A stretch of DNA of 53,086 nt. Origin: an uncultured Woeseia sp. (GTDB lineage: Bacteria; Pseudomonadota; Gammaproteobacteria; Steroidobacterales; Woeseiaceae). The notes beneath the pieces were generated by a model. That model saw only the letters and a list, made by a program, of their open reading frames with translations, made no database searches and was not told the DNA's origin. Where the stretch lies: positions 1-53,086 of the forward strand of contig CALALV010000109.1 of NCBI GenBank assembly GCA_937925605.1, in the 5' to 3' direction. Positions 24,851-32,251 of the stretch are shown here, piece by piece. Made by a program: the position numbers and the translations under genes. Every line of letters begins with the position of its first letter. Position 1 is the stretch's first letter.

Positions 24851-24872
24851 GAGATCGGTAGCTACAGATCTC
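24851..24872. repeat. 22-bp imperfect palindrome between small ORF and terminator
   Basis: GAGATC (24851-24856) and GATCTC (24867-24872) flank the perfect 8-bp palindrome GTAGCTAC (24858-24865). Over 22 bp, 20 positions are symmetric. It lies between the stop of the 25-codon ORF and its terminator. In RNA it would form a second hairpin in the 3' UTR, and in DNA it could be a protein-binding site. Confidence 0.5.
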
Positions 24873-24878
24873 GAACCG

Positions 24879-24956
24879 TCAGGCGGCCGGAGGTGCTCCC
24901 GCTGCCTGCTCCACGTGTACCGAGTCTGCGGATACCTTGGTCATCTCACTAGACAC
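24879..24956 (-). CDS. 25-residue peptide ORF with extreme Shine-Dalgarno
   Basis: A GTG start (24956-24954) is followed by 25 codons and TGA (24881-24879). The peptide starts MSSEMTKVSADS and ends EQAAGAPPAA. An internal ATG at 24944 would give 21 residues, but it has no Shine-Dalgarno of its own. The GTG is 4 bases after a 10-base perfect Shine-Dalgarno, and a strong intrinsic terminator follows 32 bp past the stop. Together these outline a complete small gene. The peptide is polar and acidic in its first half and Ala/Pro-rich at the end, with no transmembrane helix and no recognisable family. No modification enzyme gene adjoins it. It might instead be a decoy frame in a small RNA. Confidence 0.55.
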   Translation of the reverse strand: MSSEMTKVSADSVHVEQAAGAPPAA

Positions 24957-24971
24957 TGGATCACCTCCTTC
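24957..24971 (-). promoter_or_regulatory. Extended Shine-Dalgarno fully complementary to the 16S rRNA tail
   Basis: Read on the - strand, AAGGAGGTGATCCA (24970-24957) precedes the GTG start. It is complementary over all 14 bases to the conserved 3' end of 16S rRNA (TGGATCACCTCCTT), far more than the usual 4-7. The + strand therefore reads like the end of a 16S gene. No other 16S sequence is present upstream, so a ribosomal fragment is unlikely. Confidence 0.7.
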
Positions 24972-25130
24972 AAGTAGTTAGCCCGCAGCCAGTGTGCTTG
25001 AGCGGCGGCCGGATTCCAATACGTCGCGGCCGTTTTTCCTTACGGGCCGGCTTGTTTAACATGTCCTCCCCGGCTCGCCGACGCCCGGTTCGGCAGGCCG
25101 GGCGTACCCGAATCCCGACGGAGAACTATT

Positions 25131-26654
25131 GTGCAAAGACTGCTCGTACTCGGCGCCCTGTTCGCGCTGAACGTTCCGGTCCTGGCGGCAACCCAGGTCG
25201 AATTCGCCGCGTTCGCAATTCCCGACGACGGCCGTGTCGTCGTCCCGGTCGCCGAGGGTGACAGCCTGGCTGGCGTTGCAGCCACGCTCGACGAGCGCCT
25301 CGGTGGCGCTCTGGCCAGCGCCGCCGCCGAGTCCGCCTTTCGCGGCGAGGCGGGCAGCAGCGTCACGCTGCTCGGCGTCGCGCCGTATGCCCGCATCGAC
25401 CTGGTCGGCATCGGCCCCGGCCCGGCGAACCGCGTCGCGGCGGAGAACTACGGCGGCACGGCCGCGGCACTGCTTGCGAAAAGCGAAGGCGGCAGCGTGC
25501 AACTGCTGTGGCCGTCCGGCACCGGCAGCGCGGACGCGACCGCGGCCCGGGTCGCGTTCGGCTACCGGCTGCGCGCCTACCGCTTCGACCGGCTCGGACA
25601 ACAGGAGGAAGACGCGCGGGTCGCGCCCGTCGTCCGCATCCTGAGCGACGACGGCTCGGCAGGCGCCTACACCGACGACCTCGCGTACCTGTACGACGGC
25701 GTCGCGTTCGCGCGCAACATGAGCTCGATGCCGGGCAACGTGATCTACCCCGAGACCTTCATCGAGCAGGTACGGGCGCTGTTTCGCGGCGTTGCCGGCG
25801 TGCGCATCGAAGTACTCGACGAGAAGGACCTCGCACGCCTCGGCATGGGCGCGCACCTCGGTGTCGGCCAGGGCTCGTCGCGGCCCCCGCGGCTGCTCGT
25901 CGTCGAGTACGAGGGCGGTGGCGACGAGGCACCGGTCGCACTCGCCGGCAAGGGCATCACGTTCGACACCGGCGGCATCACGCTCAAGGACAACGATGGC
26001 ATGTGGATGATGAAGGGCGACCTCGGCGGCGCCGGCGTCGTGATCGGCACCGTGTACGCGGCCGCGCGCCGCGGTGCGCCGGTCAATGTCGTGGCACTGG
26101 CCGCGCTCGCCGAAAACATGCCCTCGGGCACCGCCATCCGCCCGGGCGACGTGCTGACCTCGATGTCCGGGCTGACGATCGAGATCGGTTCGACCGACGC
26201 CGAGGGCCGGCTCGTGCTCGCCGATGCCGTGCACTACGCGCAGGAAAACTACTCGCCGGCCGTGCTGATCGACGTCGCGACGCTGACCGGCTCGGTCGGC
26301 CGCGCGCTCGGCGACGAGTACGCCGGCATATTCGGCCGCCACGACGAGGTCGTCGATGCGCTGCTTGCGGCGGGCGAGGCCGCGGGCGAGAGCCTGTGGC
26401 GGCTGCCGCTCGACGCCTCCCACTTCAAGCAGATCGAGTCGAAGTTCGGCGATATCGTCAACAGCGGCGTCGGCAGCCCCGGCGCCAGCGTCGGCGCGGC
26501 CTTCATCGGATCGTTCGTCAGTGAGGAGCAGCCCTGGGCGCACCTCGACATCGCCGGTGTCGATTACATGGCCGAGGACCGGCCGACGATCCCCATGGGC
26601 TACTCCGGCTGGGGCGTGCGCACGCTCGACGAGTACCTGCGCGGGTTGCGCTGA
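25131..26654 (+). CDS. Exported M17 leucyl aminopeptidase
   Basis: The protein has 507 residues from GTG, with a signal peptide (residues 1 to about 19, 'VLGALFALNVPVLAA'). The C-terminal catalytic domain (from about 190) keeps all PepA active-site residues at a constant +4 offset from the E. coli enzyme: K274 and D279 ('GKGITFDTGG'), D297 ('MKGDLGGA'), and D356, E358 and R360 ('STDAEGRL'). The usual Asn of 'NTDAEGRL' is Ser here. It should be a two-metal aminopeptidase releasing N-terminal residues from peptides. Classical PepA is cytoplasmic, so the leader indicates a periplasmic version for peptide scavenging. It is divergent from the 25-codon ORF, with a 174-bp gap in which I see no clear promoter. 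Confidence 0.9.
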   Translation: MQRLLVLGALFALNVPVLAATQVEFAAFAIPDDGRVVVPVAEGDSLAGVAATLDERLGGALASAAAESAFRGEAGSSVTLLGVAPYARIDLVGIGPGPANRVAAENYGGTAAALLAKSEGGSVQLLWPSGTGSADATAARVAFGYRLRAYRFDRLGQQEEDARVAPVVRILSDDGSAGAYTDDLAYLYDGVAFARNMSSMPGNVIYPETFIEQVRALFRGVAGVRIEVLDEKDLARLGMGAHLGVGQGSSRPPRLLVVEYEGGGDEAPVALAGKGITFDTGGITLKDNDGMWMMKGDLGGAGVVIGTVYAAARRGAPVNVVALAALAENMPSGTAIRPGDVLTSMSGLTIEIGSTDAEGRLVLADAVHYAQENYSPAVLIDVATLTGSVGRALGDEYAGIFGRHDEVVDALLAAGEAAGESLWRLPLDASHFKQIESKFGDIVNSGVGSPGASVGAAFIGSFVSEEQPWAHLDIAGVDYMAEDRPTIPMGYSGWGVRTLDEYLRGLR

Positions 26655-26681
26655 CCTGTGCTGCGTCGCGTCCGCGCCGGT

Positions 26682-27179
26682 TCAGCCGCCGGCGCGGGCG
26701 CGGGCTCGGTGTATGTAGCGCAGCTGCAGCGTCGCGCCGACCAGGAACAGCGCGAGCAGAACGAGGTAGCAAATCTTCAGCACCGGGTCGTCGATGGAGT
26801 CGAGCACCGGGTCGCCGACCGGCAGGCGCAACAGGCCGTCGGTGACGGCCGGGATGCTGTGGAACAGCAGCGTTGACGAGTAGGCCAGCGCCTGCAGGTA
26901 GCGGGACAGCGCGCCGACCGGTTTCAGCGTCTCGGCAACGAGGCCCGTGGCGAGCGCCAGCAGCGTCAGTACCGCGAGGGCGTGCCCCGGCCCGAACGTA
27001 CCGCGCTGGAAGATCATCAGCGCGGTCACGGCCGTGATCAGCGTCGCGCCGAGGTACAGCCGCCCGGACCGCGTGGCGAGCGTAATTTCCCGGTGACGGT
27101 ACAGCGTGACCGCACCGCTGATCAGCGCGATCGCACCCATGACTGTATGCAACCAGCCTGTCGCGGTAATCTCGGGCAT
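26682..27179 (-). CDS. Small multi-pass membrane protein (DUF2306-like)
   Basis: ATG at 27179 is chosen because GGGGAGG lies 5 bases upstream, and the 26 residues added by an upstream start look non-coding. The 165-residue product has about five hydrophobic segments ('LHTVMGAIALISGAV', 'LYLGATLITAVTALMIF', 'ALAVLTLLALATGLV', a central 'ALAYSSTLLFHSI', and 'CYLVLLALFLVGAT'). 'WLHTVMG' and 'GRLYLGATL' recall DUF2306-type predicted membrane proteins with a histidine in helix 1. Function is unknown. It is convergent with the aminopeptidase gene (27-bp gap) and divergent from the crotonase. Confidence 0.65.
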   Translation of the reverse strand: MPEITATGWLHTVMGAIALISGAVTLYRHREITLATRSGRLYLGATLITAVTALMIFQRGTFGPGHALAVLTLLALATGLVAETLKPVGALSRYLQALAYSSTLLFHSIPAVTDGLLRLPVGDPVLDSIDDPVLKICYLVLLALFLVGATLQLRYIHRARARAGG

Positions 27180-27274
27180 ACCGGCCTCCCCGGTCACGAC
27201 TCGTGGCCATGCTAACACCCGGAGACCGGCAACGCCCTTGCCCGCGCCACGCCTCACCCGGAGCCAAGCCAGCC

Positions 27275-27997
27275 GTGAGCAACGACCCCGTCAGCTACGA
27301 ACTGCACGAGCAGGTAGCCACCGTCAGGATCGACGACGGCAAGCGCAACGCGCTGTCGCCCGCGGTCCTGCGCGGCATTTACGCGGCCCTCGACCGCGCC
27401 GCCGCGGACCGCGCGATCGTGGTCCTGACCGGCCGCGAGTCGGTGTTCTCGGCCGGCTTCGACCTCAAGGTCATGCAGCGCGGAGGCGTGGATGCGCTCG
27501 GCATGCTGCGACTGGGCTACCTGCTGACCGCGCGCGTCATGGCCCACCCGCAGCCGGTCATCGCGGCCTGCAACGGGCACTCGCTGGCGATGGGCGTGTT
27601 CCTGATGCTTGCTTCCGACTACGTGATCGGCACGCGCGGTGACTTCCGCATCGCTGCGAACGAGGTGGCGATCGGCATGACGATGCCGCGGGTCGCCGCC
27701 GCGACGCTGAAGCAGCGGCTTGTCCCTGCCGCGTACCAGCGCGCCGTGACGCTGGCCGAGTACTTCGACGTCGACGGCGCGCTCGCCGCCGGTTTCTTCG
27801 ACGAGCTCGTCGGGCCGGGCGAACTCGAGACCCGCGCCGCGGCCTGCGCCGAGGCCTTCGGCAAGCTCGATGCGCACGCGCACACGGTGTCGAAGCGGCG
27901 CATCCGCGGCCCGGTCATCCGGCGCATCCGGCTCATGGCCTGGCTCGACCTGCTGGACGCGGTCCTGGTAGGCCTGCGCCGCGCGCGACGGGCCTGA
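27275..27997 (+). CDS. Enoyl-CoA hydratase/isomerase (crotonase) family protein
   Basis: GTG at 27275 gives 240 residues. The in-frame region upstream lies between genes and is unlike protein. The crotonase core shows 'VATVRIDDGKRNALSP' and the oxyanion-hole strand 'SVFSAGFDLKVM'. The second oxyanion block 'AACNGHSLAMGVFLMLASDY' follows, then 'FRIAANEVAIGM'. Crotonases hydrate, isomerise or cleave acyl-CoA thioesters. The usual hydratase glutamate pair is only partly evident ('NEVAIG'), so the reaction is not set. It precedes a MATE gene by 16 bp, possibly cotranscribed, but the two have no obvious common pathway. Confidence 0.85.
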   Translation: MSNDPVSYELHEQVATVRIDDGKRNALSPAVLRGIYAALDRAAADRAIVVLTGRESVFSAGFDLKVMQRGGVDALGMLRLGYLLTARVMAHPQPVIAACNGHSLAMGVFLMLASDYVIGTRGDFRIAANEVAIGMTMPRVAAATLKQRLVPAAYQRAVTLAEYFDVDGALAAGFFDELVGPGELETRAAACAEAFGKLDAHAHTVSKRRIRGPVIRRIRLMAWLDLLDAVLVGLRRARRA

Positions 27998-28013
27998 GCG
28001 GGACCGGTCGGTC

Positions 28014-29411
28014 GTGAGCGGGCAGGGACTGCCGTCGCTGCTGCGGGACAACTTCAGCCGCCGCACGCTCGCCGAGTTGTTGCGCATCGCGCTGCCGATG
28101 GTCGTCTCGCAGGGCACCTTCGCCGTGATGATCTTCACGGACCGCTACTTCATGTCGCAGATCGACCCGGTGCACATGGCCGCCGCGCTCGGCGGCGGCG
28201 TCGCGTCGTTCTTCTCGTTCTGTTTCTTCCTCGGCGTCATCGCCTACGGGAACGCGATGGCCGCACAGTACCTCGGGGCGGGCGAGCCTGCGAAGTGCCC
28301 GAAGGTCGTCACCCAGGGTCTCGTCATGACGCTGATCAGCGCGCCGGCGCTGACGCTGATCACGTTCCTCGTCGCGGGCATCTTCGAGACCATGGGCCAC
28401 GAGGCGCGCCAGGTCGAGCTCGAGCGCACCTACTACCTGATCCTGATGGCCGGCGTGCTCGTGACGCTTGCGAAGGTCTGCATCGCGTCCTATTTCGCAG
28501 GCATCGGCCGCACCCACGTCGTCATGATCTGCGACGTGTTCGGGCTGCTGGTCAACGTGCCGCTGTGCTACGTCATGGTGTTCGGCAAGCTCGGGCTGCC
28601 GACGCTCGGTATCGTCGGCGCGGGCATCTCGACCGTCATCGCGACGCTGCTCGCGTTCCTGCTGTTCGTGTTCTTCTACCTGCGCCGCGAGCACCGGCTG
28701 CGCTTCAGCGTGCTCGACTCTTTCGTGCTGGACACGAAGATTCTCAGGCGCTACTGGCGGCTCGGCTTCCCGTCCGGGCTGGAACTATTCCTGAACGTCG
28801 CCGCTTTCAACCTGTTCCTGCTGATGTTCCAGTCTTACGGCGTCACCGAGGGTGCGTCCGCCGCGATCGTCTTCAACTGGGACGTGCTGTCGTTCATCCC
28901 CATGATCGGACTGCACCTCGGCATCATCAGCCTGATCGGCCGCTTCGTCGGCGCACGCGACATGGCGCGCACCAACGAGGTCATGACCGCGGCGTTCGCG
29001 CTCGGCCTTGGCTACTCCATCGTGCTCGCCGTGCTTTACATCACCTTCCGGTATCCCCTGGTCGAGGTGTTCGCGCCGCCGACCGGCGACTTCACGGCGA
29101 TCCGCGAACTGTCCGCATTCATGATGATCGGCCTGTCGAGCTACGTCATGGCCGACGCGGTGCTGCTGGTCTGCGGCGGCATACTGCGCGGGGCGGGCGA
29201 TACGCGCTGGCTGATGGTCGCGTCGGTCTCGCTGCACTGGGCAATGCTGGTCGCGCAGTTTTTCATCATCCGCGTGTTCGAGTTCGGGCCGCGGGTGTCC
29301 TGGCTGGCGTTCGTCGTGCTGGTGCTCGCGATCGCCGCCGTCTACACGTACCGACTCGCCGGCGGCCGCTGGCGCGACCCGGCGGTGCTGGATGCGGTGA
29401 TGGCGGAGTAG
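28014..29411 (+). CDS. MATE-family multidrug/solute exporter
   Basis: The 465-residue protein starts at GTG, with about 12 transmembrane segments in two homologous halves. Characteristic stretches are 'LRIALPMVVSQGTFAVMIFT', 'GIVGAGISTVIATLLAF' and 'CGGILRGAGDTRWLM', which is a MATE landmark in the second half. It would extrude cationic drugs or metabolites using a Na+ or H+ gradient. It follows the crotonase gene by 16 bp and is 107 bp upstream of a lipoprotein gene with its own ribosome-binding site. The substrate is unknown. Confidence 0.88.
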   Translation: MSGQGLPSLLRDNFSRRTLAELLRIALPMVVSQGTFAVMIFTDRYFMSQIDPVHMAAALGGGVASFFSFCFFLGVIAYGNAMAAQYLGAGEPAKCPKVVTQGLVMTLISAPALTLITFLVAGIFETMGHEARQVELERTYYLILMAGVLVTLAKVCIASYFAGIGRTHVVMICDVFGLLVNVPLCYVMVFGKLGLPTLGIVGAGISTVIATLLAFLLFVFFYLRREHRLRFSVLDSFVLDTKILRRYWRLGFPSGLELFLNVAAFNLFLLMFQSYGVTEGASAAIVFNWDVLSFIPMIGLHLGIISLIGRFVGARDMARTNEVMTAAFALGLGYSIVLAVLYITFRYPLVEVFAPPTGDFTAIRELSAFMMIGLSSYVMADAVLLVCGGILRGAGDTRWLMVASVSLHWAMLVAQFFIIRVFEFGPRVSWLAFVVLVLAIAAVYTYRLAGGRWRDPAVLDAVMAE

Positions 29412-29518
29412 TACCGACCTCGCCGTCCGCCAGGGAAGCGAACGAGCCCCCGATTCAGCCGGAATCTACGGCGACGAACGCGGTCCCAATCCACGAGGGA
29501 GAGCCGCAGGGGGATTCG

Positions 29519-32194
29519 ATGAGCGCAGTCCGGGCGTGGGCAGCTACGATTTGCCTCGGCCTGCTCGCCGCCTGCGGCGGCAGCTCCGGCGGCGGCAGCA
29601 GTCCGCCGCCTGCCGCGCTGCCGCCGCCACCGCCGGTGCCCCCGACCGGTAATGCCCTGCCCGGCCCCCGCCCGGGCGTCAGTCCGCAAAGCTTCGTTGC
29701 CTTCGAGTCCGGGCAGGTGCGGCCGCTGGCCCTGTCCGCGGACGGACAGCGTTTGTACGCGGTGAACACGCCGGACAACCGGCTCGAGATTTTCGCCGTC
29801 GGCAACGAGTTGCAGTCCCTGGGCTCCGTCCGCGTCGGTCTCGAACCGGTCGCGGTCGCGCTGGCACCGGACGGCCGCGCCTGGGTCGTCAACCATCTCT
29901 CCGACAGCGTCAGCATCGTGGACGTGAACGCCGTCGTGCCTCATGTCGTGCAGACGCTCTGGGTCGGGGACGAACCGCGTGACATCGTGTTCGCCGGGGC
30001 CGACCGGGAGCGCGCGTTCGTCACGACCGCGCATCGCGGCCAGAACAGCCCGGTGGACCCGGCGTTCAGCACGCCGGGTATCGGCCGGGCCGACGTCTGG
30101 GTCTTCGACTCGACGGCGCTGGACGACACGCCGGGCGGCAGCGCCGAGGCGATCGTAACGCTGTTCGGCGACCGGCCGCGCCCGCTGGCGGCCTCGGCGG
30201 ACGGACTGCGCGTCTATGCCGGCGTCTTCCTGTCCGGCAATCGCACGACCTCGATTGCGCCGAACAACTTCGCGAAGAGCCAGCCGACGACCAGCGCCGA
30301 CGGCGTCGAGGCGCCCGACTCCGGCTTGATCCTGCAGTTCGACGGCGGTGCCTGGCGCGACGCCGACGGTATCGCCCGCGACGCCTTCGTGCCCTTCTCG
30401 CTGCCGGACTACGACATCTTCGAGATCGACGCGCAGGCGCTGACGATAAGCCGCCGGGTCAGCGGCGTCGGCACGATCATCTTCAACATCGTTGCGAGCC
30501 CAATCGACGACACGCTGTACGTGTCGAACATGAATTCGCGCAACCACGTGCGCTTCGCGGGTTCGACGGCGCGCGGCAACGACTCCGTGCGCGGCCACCT
30601 GGTCGACCACCAGGTCACGGTCATCGGCGCCGGCCAGGACGTCCGTCCGCGCCCGGTCAACAAGCACATCGACTTCGGCGTGCCGACCGGCTCCGCGGCC
30701 GAGCGCGAGCTGAGCCTCGCCAACCTGCTCGGCATGGCGCTCACGAGCGACGCGACGACGCTGTACGTGACGGCCTTCGGCTCGCAGAAGGTCGGCGTGT
30801 TCGACACCGGCGAACTCGCCGACGACAGCTTCTTCCCGGAGGCCGCCGCGCAGATCGAGCTGTCGGCCGGCGGACCTTCCGGCATCGTGCTCGACGAAGC
30901 CGCCGGCCGCGCCTACGTGCTGACCCGCTTCGACAACGGCATCTCGACGATCGATCTCGACACCCGCGACGAGATCGCGCACGTCACGATGTTCAACCCT
31001 GAACCGCCGGCCATCGTCGACGGCCGCCCCTTCCTGTACGACGCGCGGCTCACGTCCGGTAATGGCAACGACTCCTGCGCGAGCTGCCACGTGTTCGGCG
31101 ACACCGACGGGCTCGCCTGGGACCTCGGCGTTCCGGACGCCGCGGTCGCGCCGATCCCGAACGTGTTTATCCCGATCTCGCCCGCTGCGCGGCCGCACGA
31201 GTTTCACCCGATGAAGGGACCTATGGTCACGCAGTCGATGCGGGGGCTGACGAACCACGGGCCGATGCACTGGCGAGGCGACCGAACGGGCGCCGTCCGC
31301 GTCGGTGGCGAGACGCTGGAGGAAGCGGCCTTCAAGGAGTTCAACGAGGCCTTCGACGTGCTCGCCGGCCTCGGTCGCGAACTGGACGACGCCGACATGC
31401 AGGCCTTCACCGACTTCGCGATGCGACTGAACTACCCGCCGAACCCGGTGCGGCGGCTCGACAACAGCCTCGCCGGCATCGAGCTGGACGGCGAGCGGCT
31501 CTACAACGAAGGCGTCGTGCGCGTCCAGACGGGCGTGCGCGAAGTCTGCGCCCAGTGCCACCCGCTCGACCCGGCCGCCGGCACCTTCGGCACGCTCGGC
31601 CTCAGCGCGAACAACTCGCAGCCGGGCGAGCAGAACTTCAAGATCCCCCACTTCCGCGACCAGTACCAGAAGGTCGGCATGTTCGGCTGGGGCTTCGACG
31701 TCGCGCCGGCGACCGGGCCGCAGGTGCGCGGCTTTTCCTTCAACCACAACGGCGCCACCAGTTCGAACTTCATCATCGCCGACCTCGGCATGCCGCAGGC
31801 CGACCTGCTCGCGCTGCGCGCGTTCCTGTACGCGTTCCCGACGGAATCGCCGCCGGTTCTCGGCCAGCAGCTGACGCTGACCAGCAGCAACCGCGACGCG
31901 GCCGCCGCGCGCCTCGACCTGCTGGTCGCCCGCGGGCAGGTGGAGTCACCGCTCCCGGAGTGCGACCTCGTCGCGAGCGGCGTGCTGGCCGGGGTCGCGC
32001 GCGGCTTCGCGATGGGCCGCGACGGCCTGTTCGTCGCCGACCGGGCCACCCAGCCCGCCGCGGACCGGGCGGCGCTGGAGGCCCAGCTCGCCGGGCCCGG
32101 GGACTACCTGACCTTTACCTGCGCGCCCTGGGGCTCCGGCACGCGTATCGGCATCGACCGCGACCTCGACGGCATCCTCGACGGGGACCAGTAG
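29519..32194 (+). CDS. Beta-propeller di-heme c-type cytochrome lipoprotein
   Basis: ATG at 29519 with AGGGGGA upstream gives 891 residues. The lipobox 'LLAAC' places the lipidated residue at C19, followed by a Gly/Ser/Pro linker. Residues about 60-480 form a YVTN/WD-like propeller ('ALSADGQRLYAVNTPDNRLEIF', 'VNHLSDSVSIVDV'). Two heme-c sites follow, C520-ASC-H524 and C677-AQC-H681, in a MauG/cytochrome-c-peroxidase-like arrangement. The extreme C-terminus 'DRDLDGILDGDQ' is a Ca2+-binding thrombospondin-3-like repeat. It is probably an outer-membrane-attached periplasmic or surface redox enzyme. Homologous layouts are seen in putative peroxidase-like surface proteins. The substrate is unknown. 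Confidence 0.8.
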   Translation: MSAVRAWAATICLGLLAACGGSSGGGSSPPPAALPPPPPVPPTGNALPGPRPGVSPQSFVAFESGQVRPLALSADGQRLYAVNTPDNRLEIFAVGNELQSLGSVRVGLEPVAVALAPDGRAWVVNHLSDSVSIVDVNAVVPHVVQTLWVGDEPRDIVFAGADRERAFVTTAHRGQNSPVDPAFSTPGIGRADVWVFDSTALDDTPGGSAEAIVTLFGDRPRPLAASADGLRVYAGVFLSGNRTTSIAPNNFAKSQPTTSADGVEAPDSGLILQFDGGAWRDADGIARDAFVPFSLPDYDIFEIDAQALTISRRVSGVGTIIFNIVASPIDDTLYVSNMNSRNHVRFAGSTARGNDSVRGHLVDHQVTVIGAGQDVRPRPVNKHIDFGVPTGSAAERELSLANLLGMALTSDATTLYVTAFGSQKVGVFDTGELADDSFFPEAAAQIELSAGGPSGIVLDEAAGRAYVLTRFDNGISTIDLDTRDEIAHVTMFNPEPPAIVDGRPFLYDARLTSGNGNDSCASCHVFGDTDGLAWDLGVPDAAVAPIPNVFIPISPAARPHEFHPMKGPMVTQSMRGLTNHGPMHWRGDRTGAVRVGGETLEEAAFKEFNEAFDVLAGLGRELDDADMQAFTDFAMRLNYPPNPVRRLDNSLAGIELDGERLYNEGVVRVQTGVREVCAQCHPLDPAAGTFGTLGLSANNSQPGEQNFKIPHFRDQYQKVGMFGWGFDVAPATGPQVRGFSFNHNGATSSNFIIADLGMPQADLLALRAFLYAFPTESPPVLGQQLTLTSSNRDAAAARLDLLVARGQVESPLPECDLVASGVLAGVARGFAMGRDGLFVADRATQPAADRAALEAQLAGPGDYLTFTCAPWGSGTRIGIDRDLDGILDGDQ

Positions 32195-32251
32195 CGAACG
32201 CGGGCGCAGCAGGCGGCGGCGCGGACAGCGTGGCGGCCGCATGCCGTCGGC

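Noticed and set aside
24957..24970. 16S rRNA gene fragment
   Set aside because: The match stops at 14-15 bases and no upstream 16S sequence is present. A Shine-Dalgarno on the - strand explains it better.
28295..29518. N-terminal extension of the propeller cytochrome into the MATE gene
   Set aside because: The region is a shadow of the MATE frame. The true start at 29519 has a Shine-Dalgarno and a lipoprotein signal.
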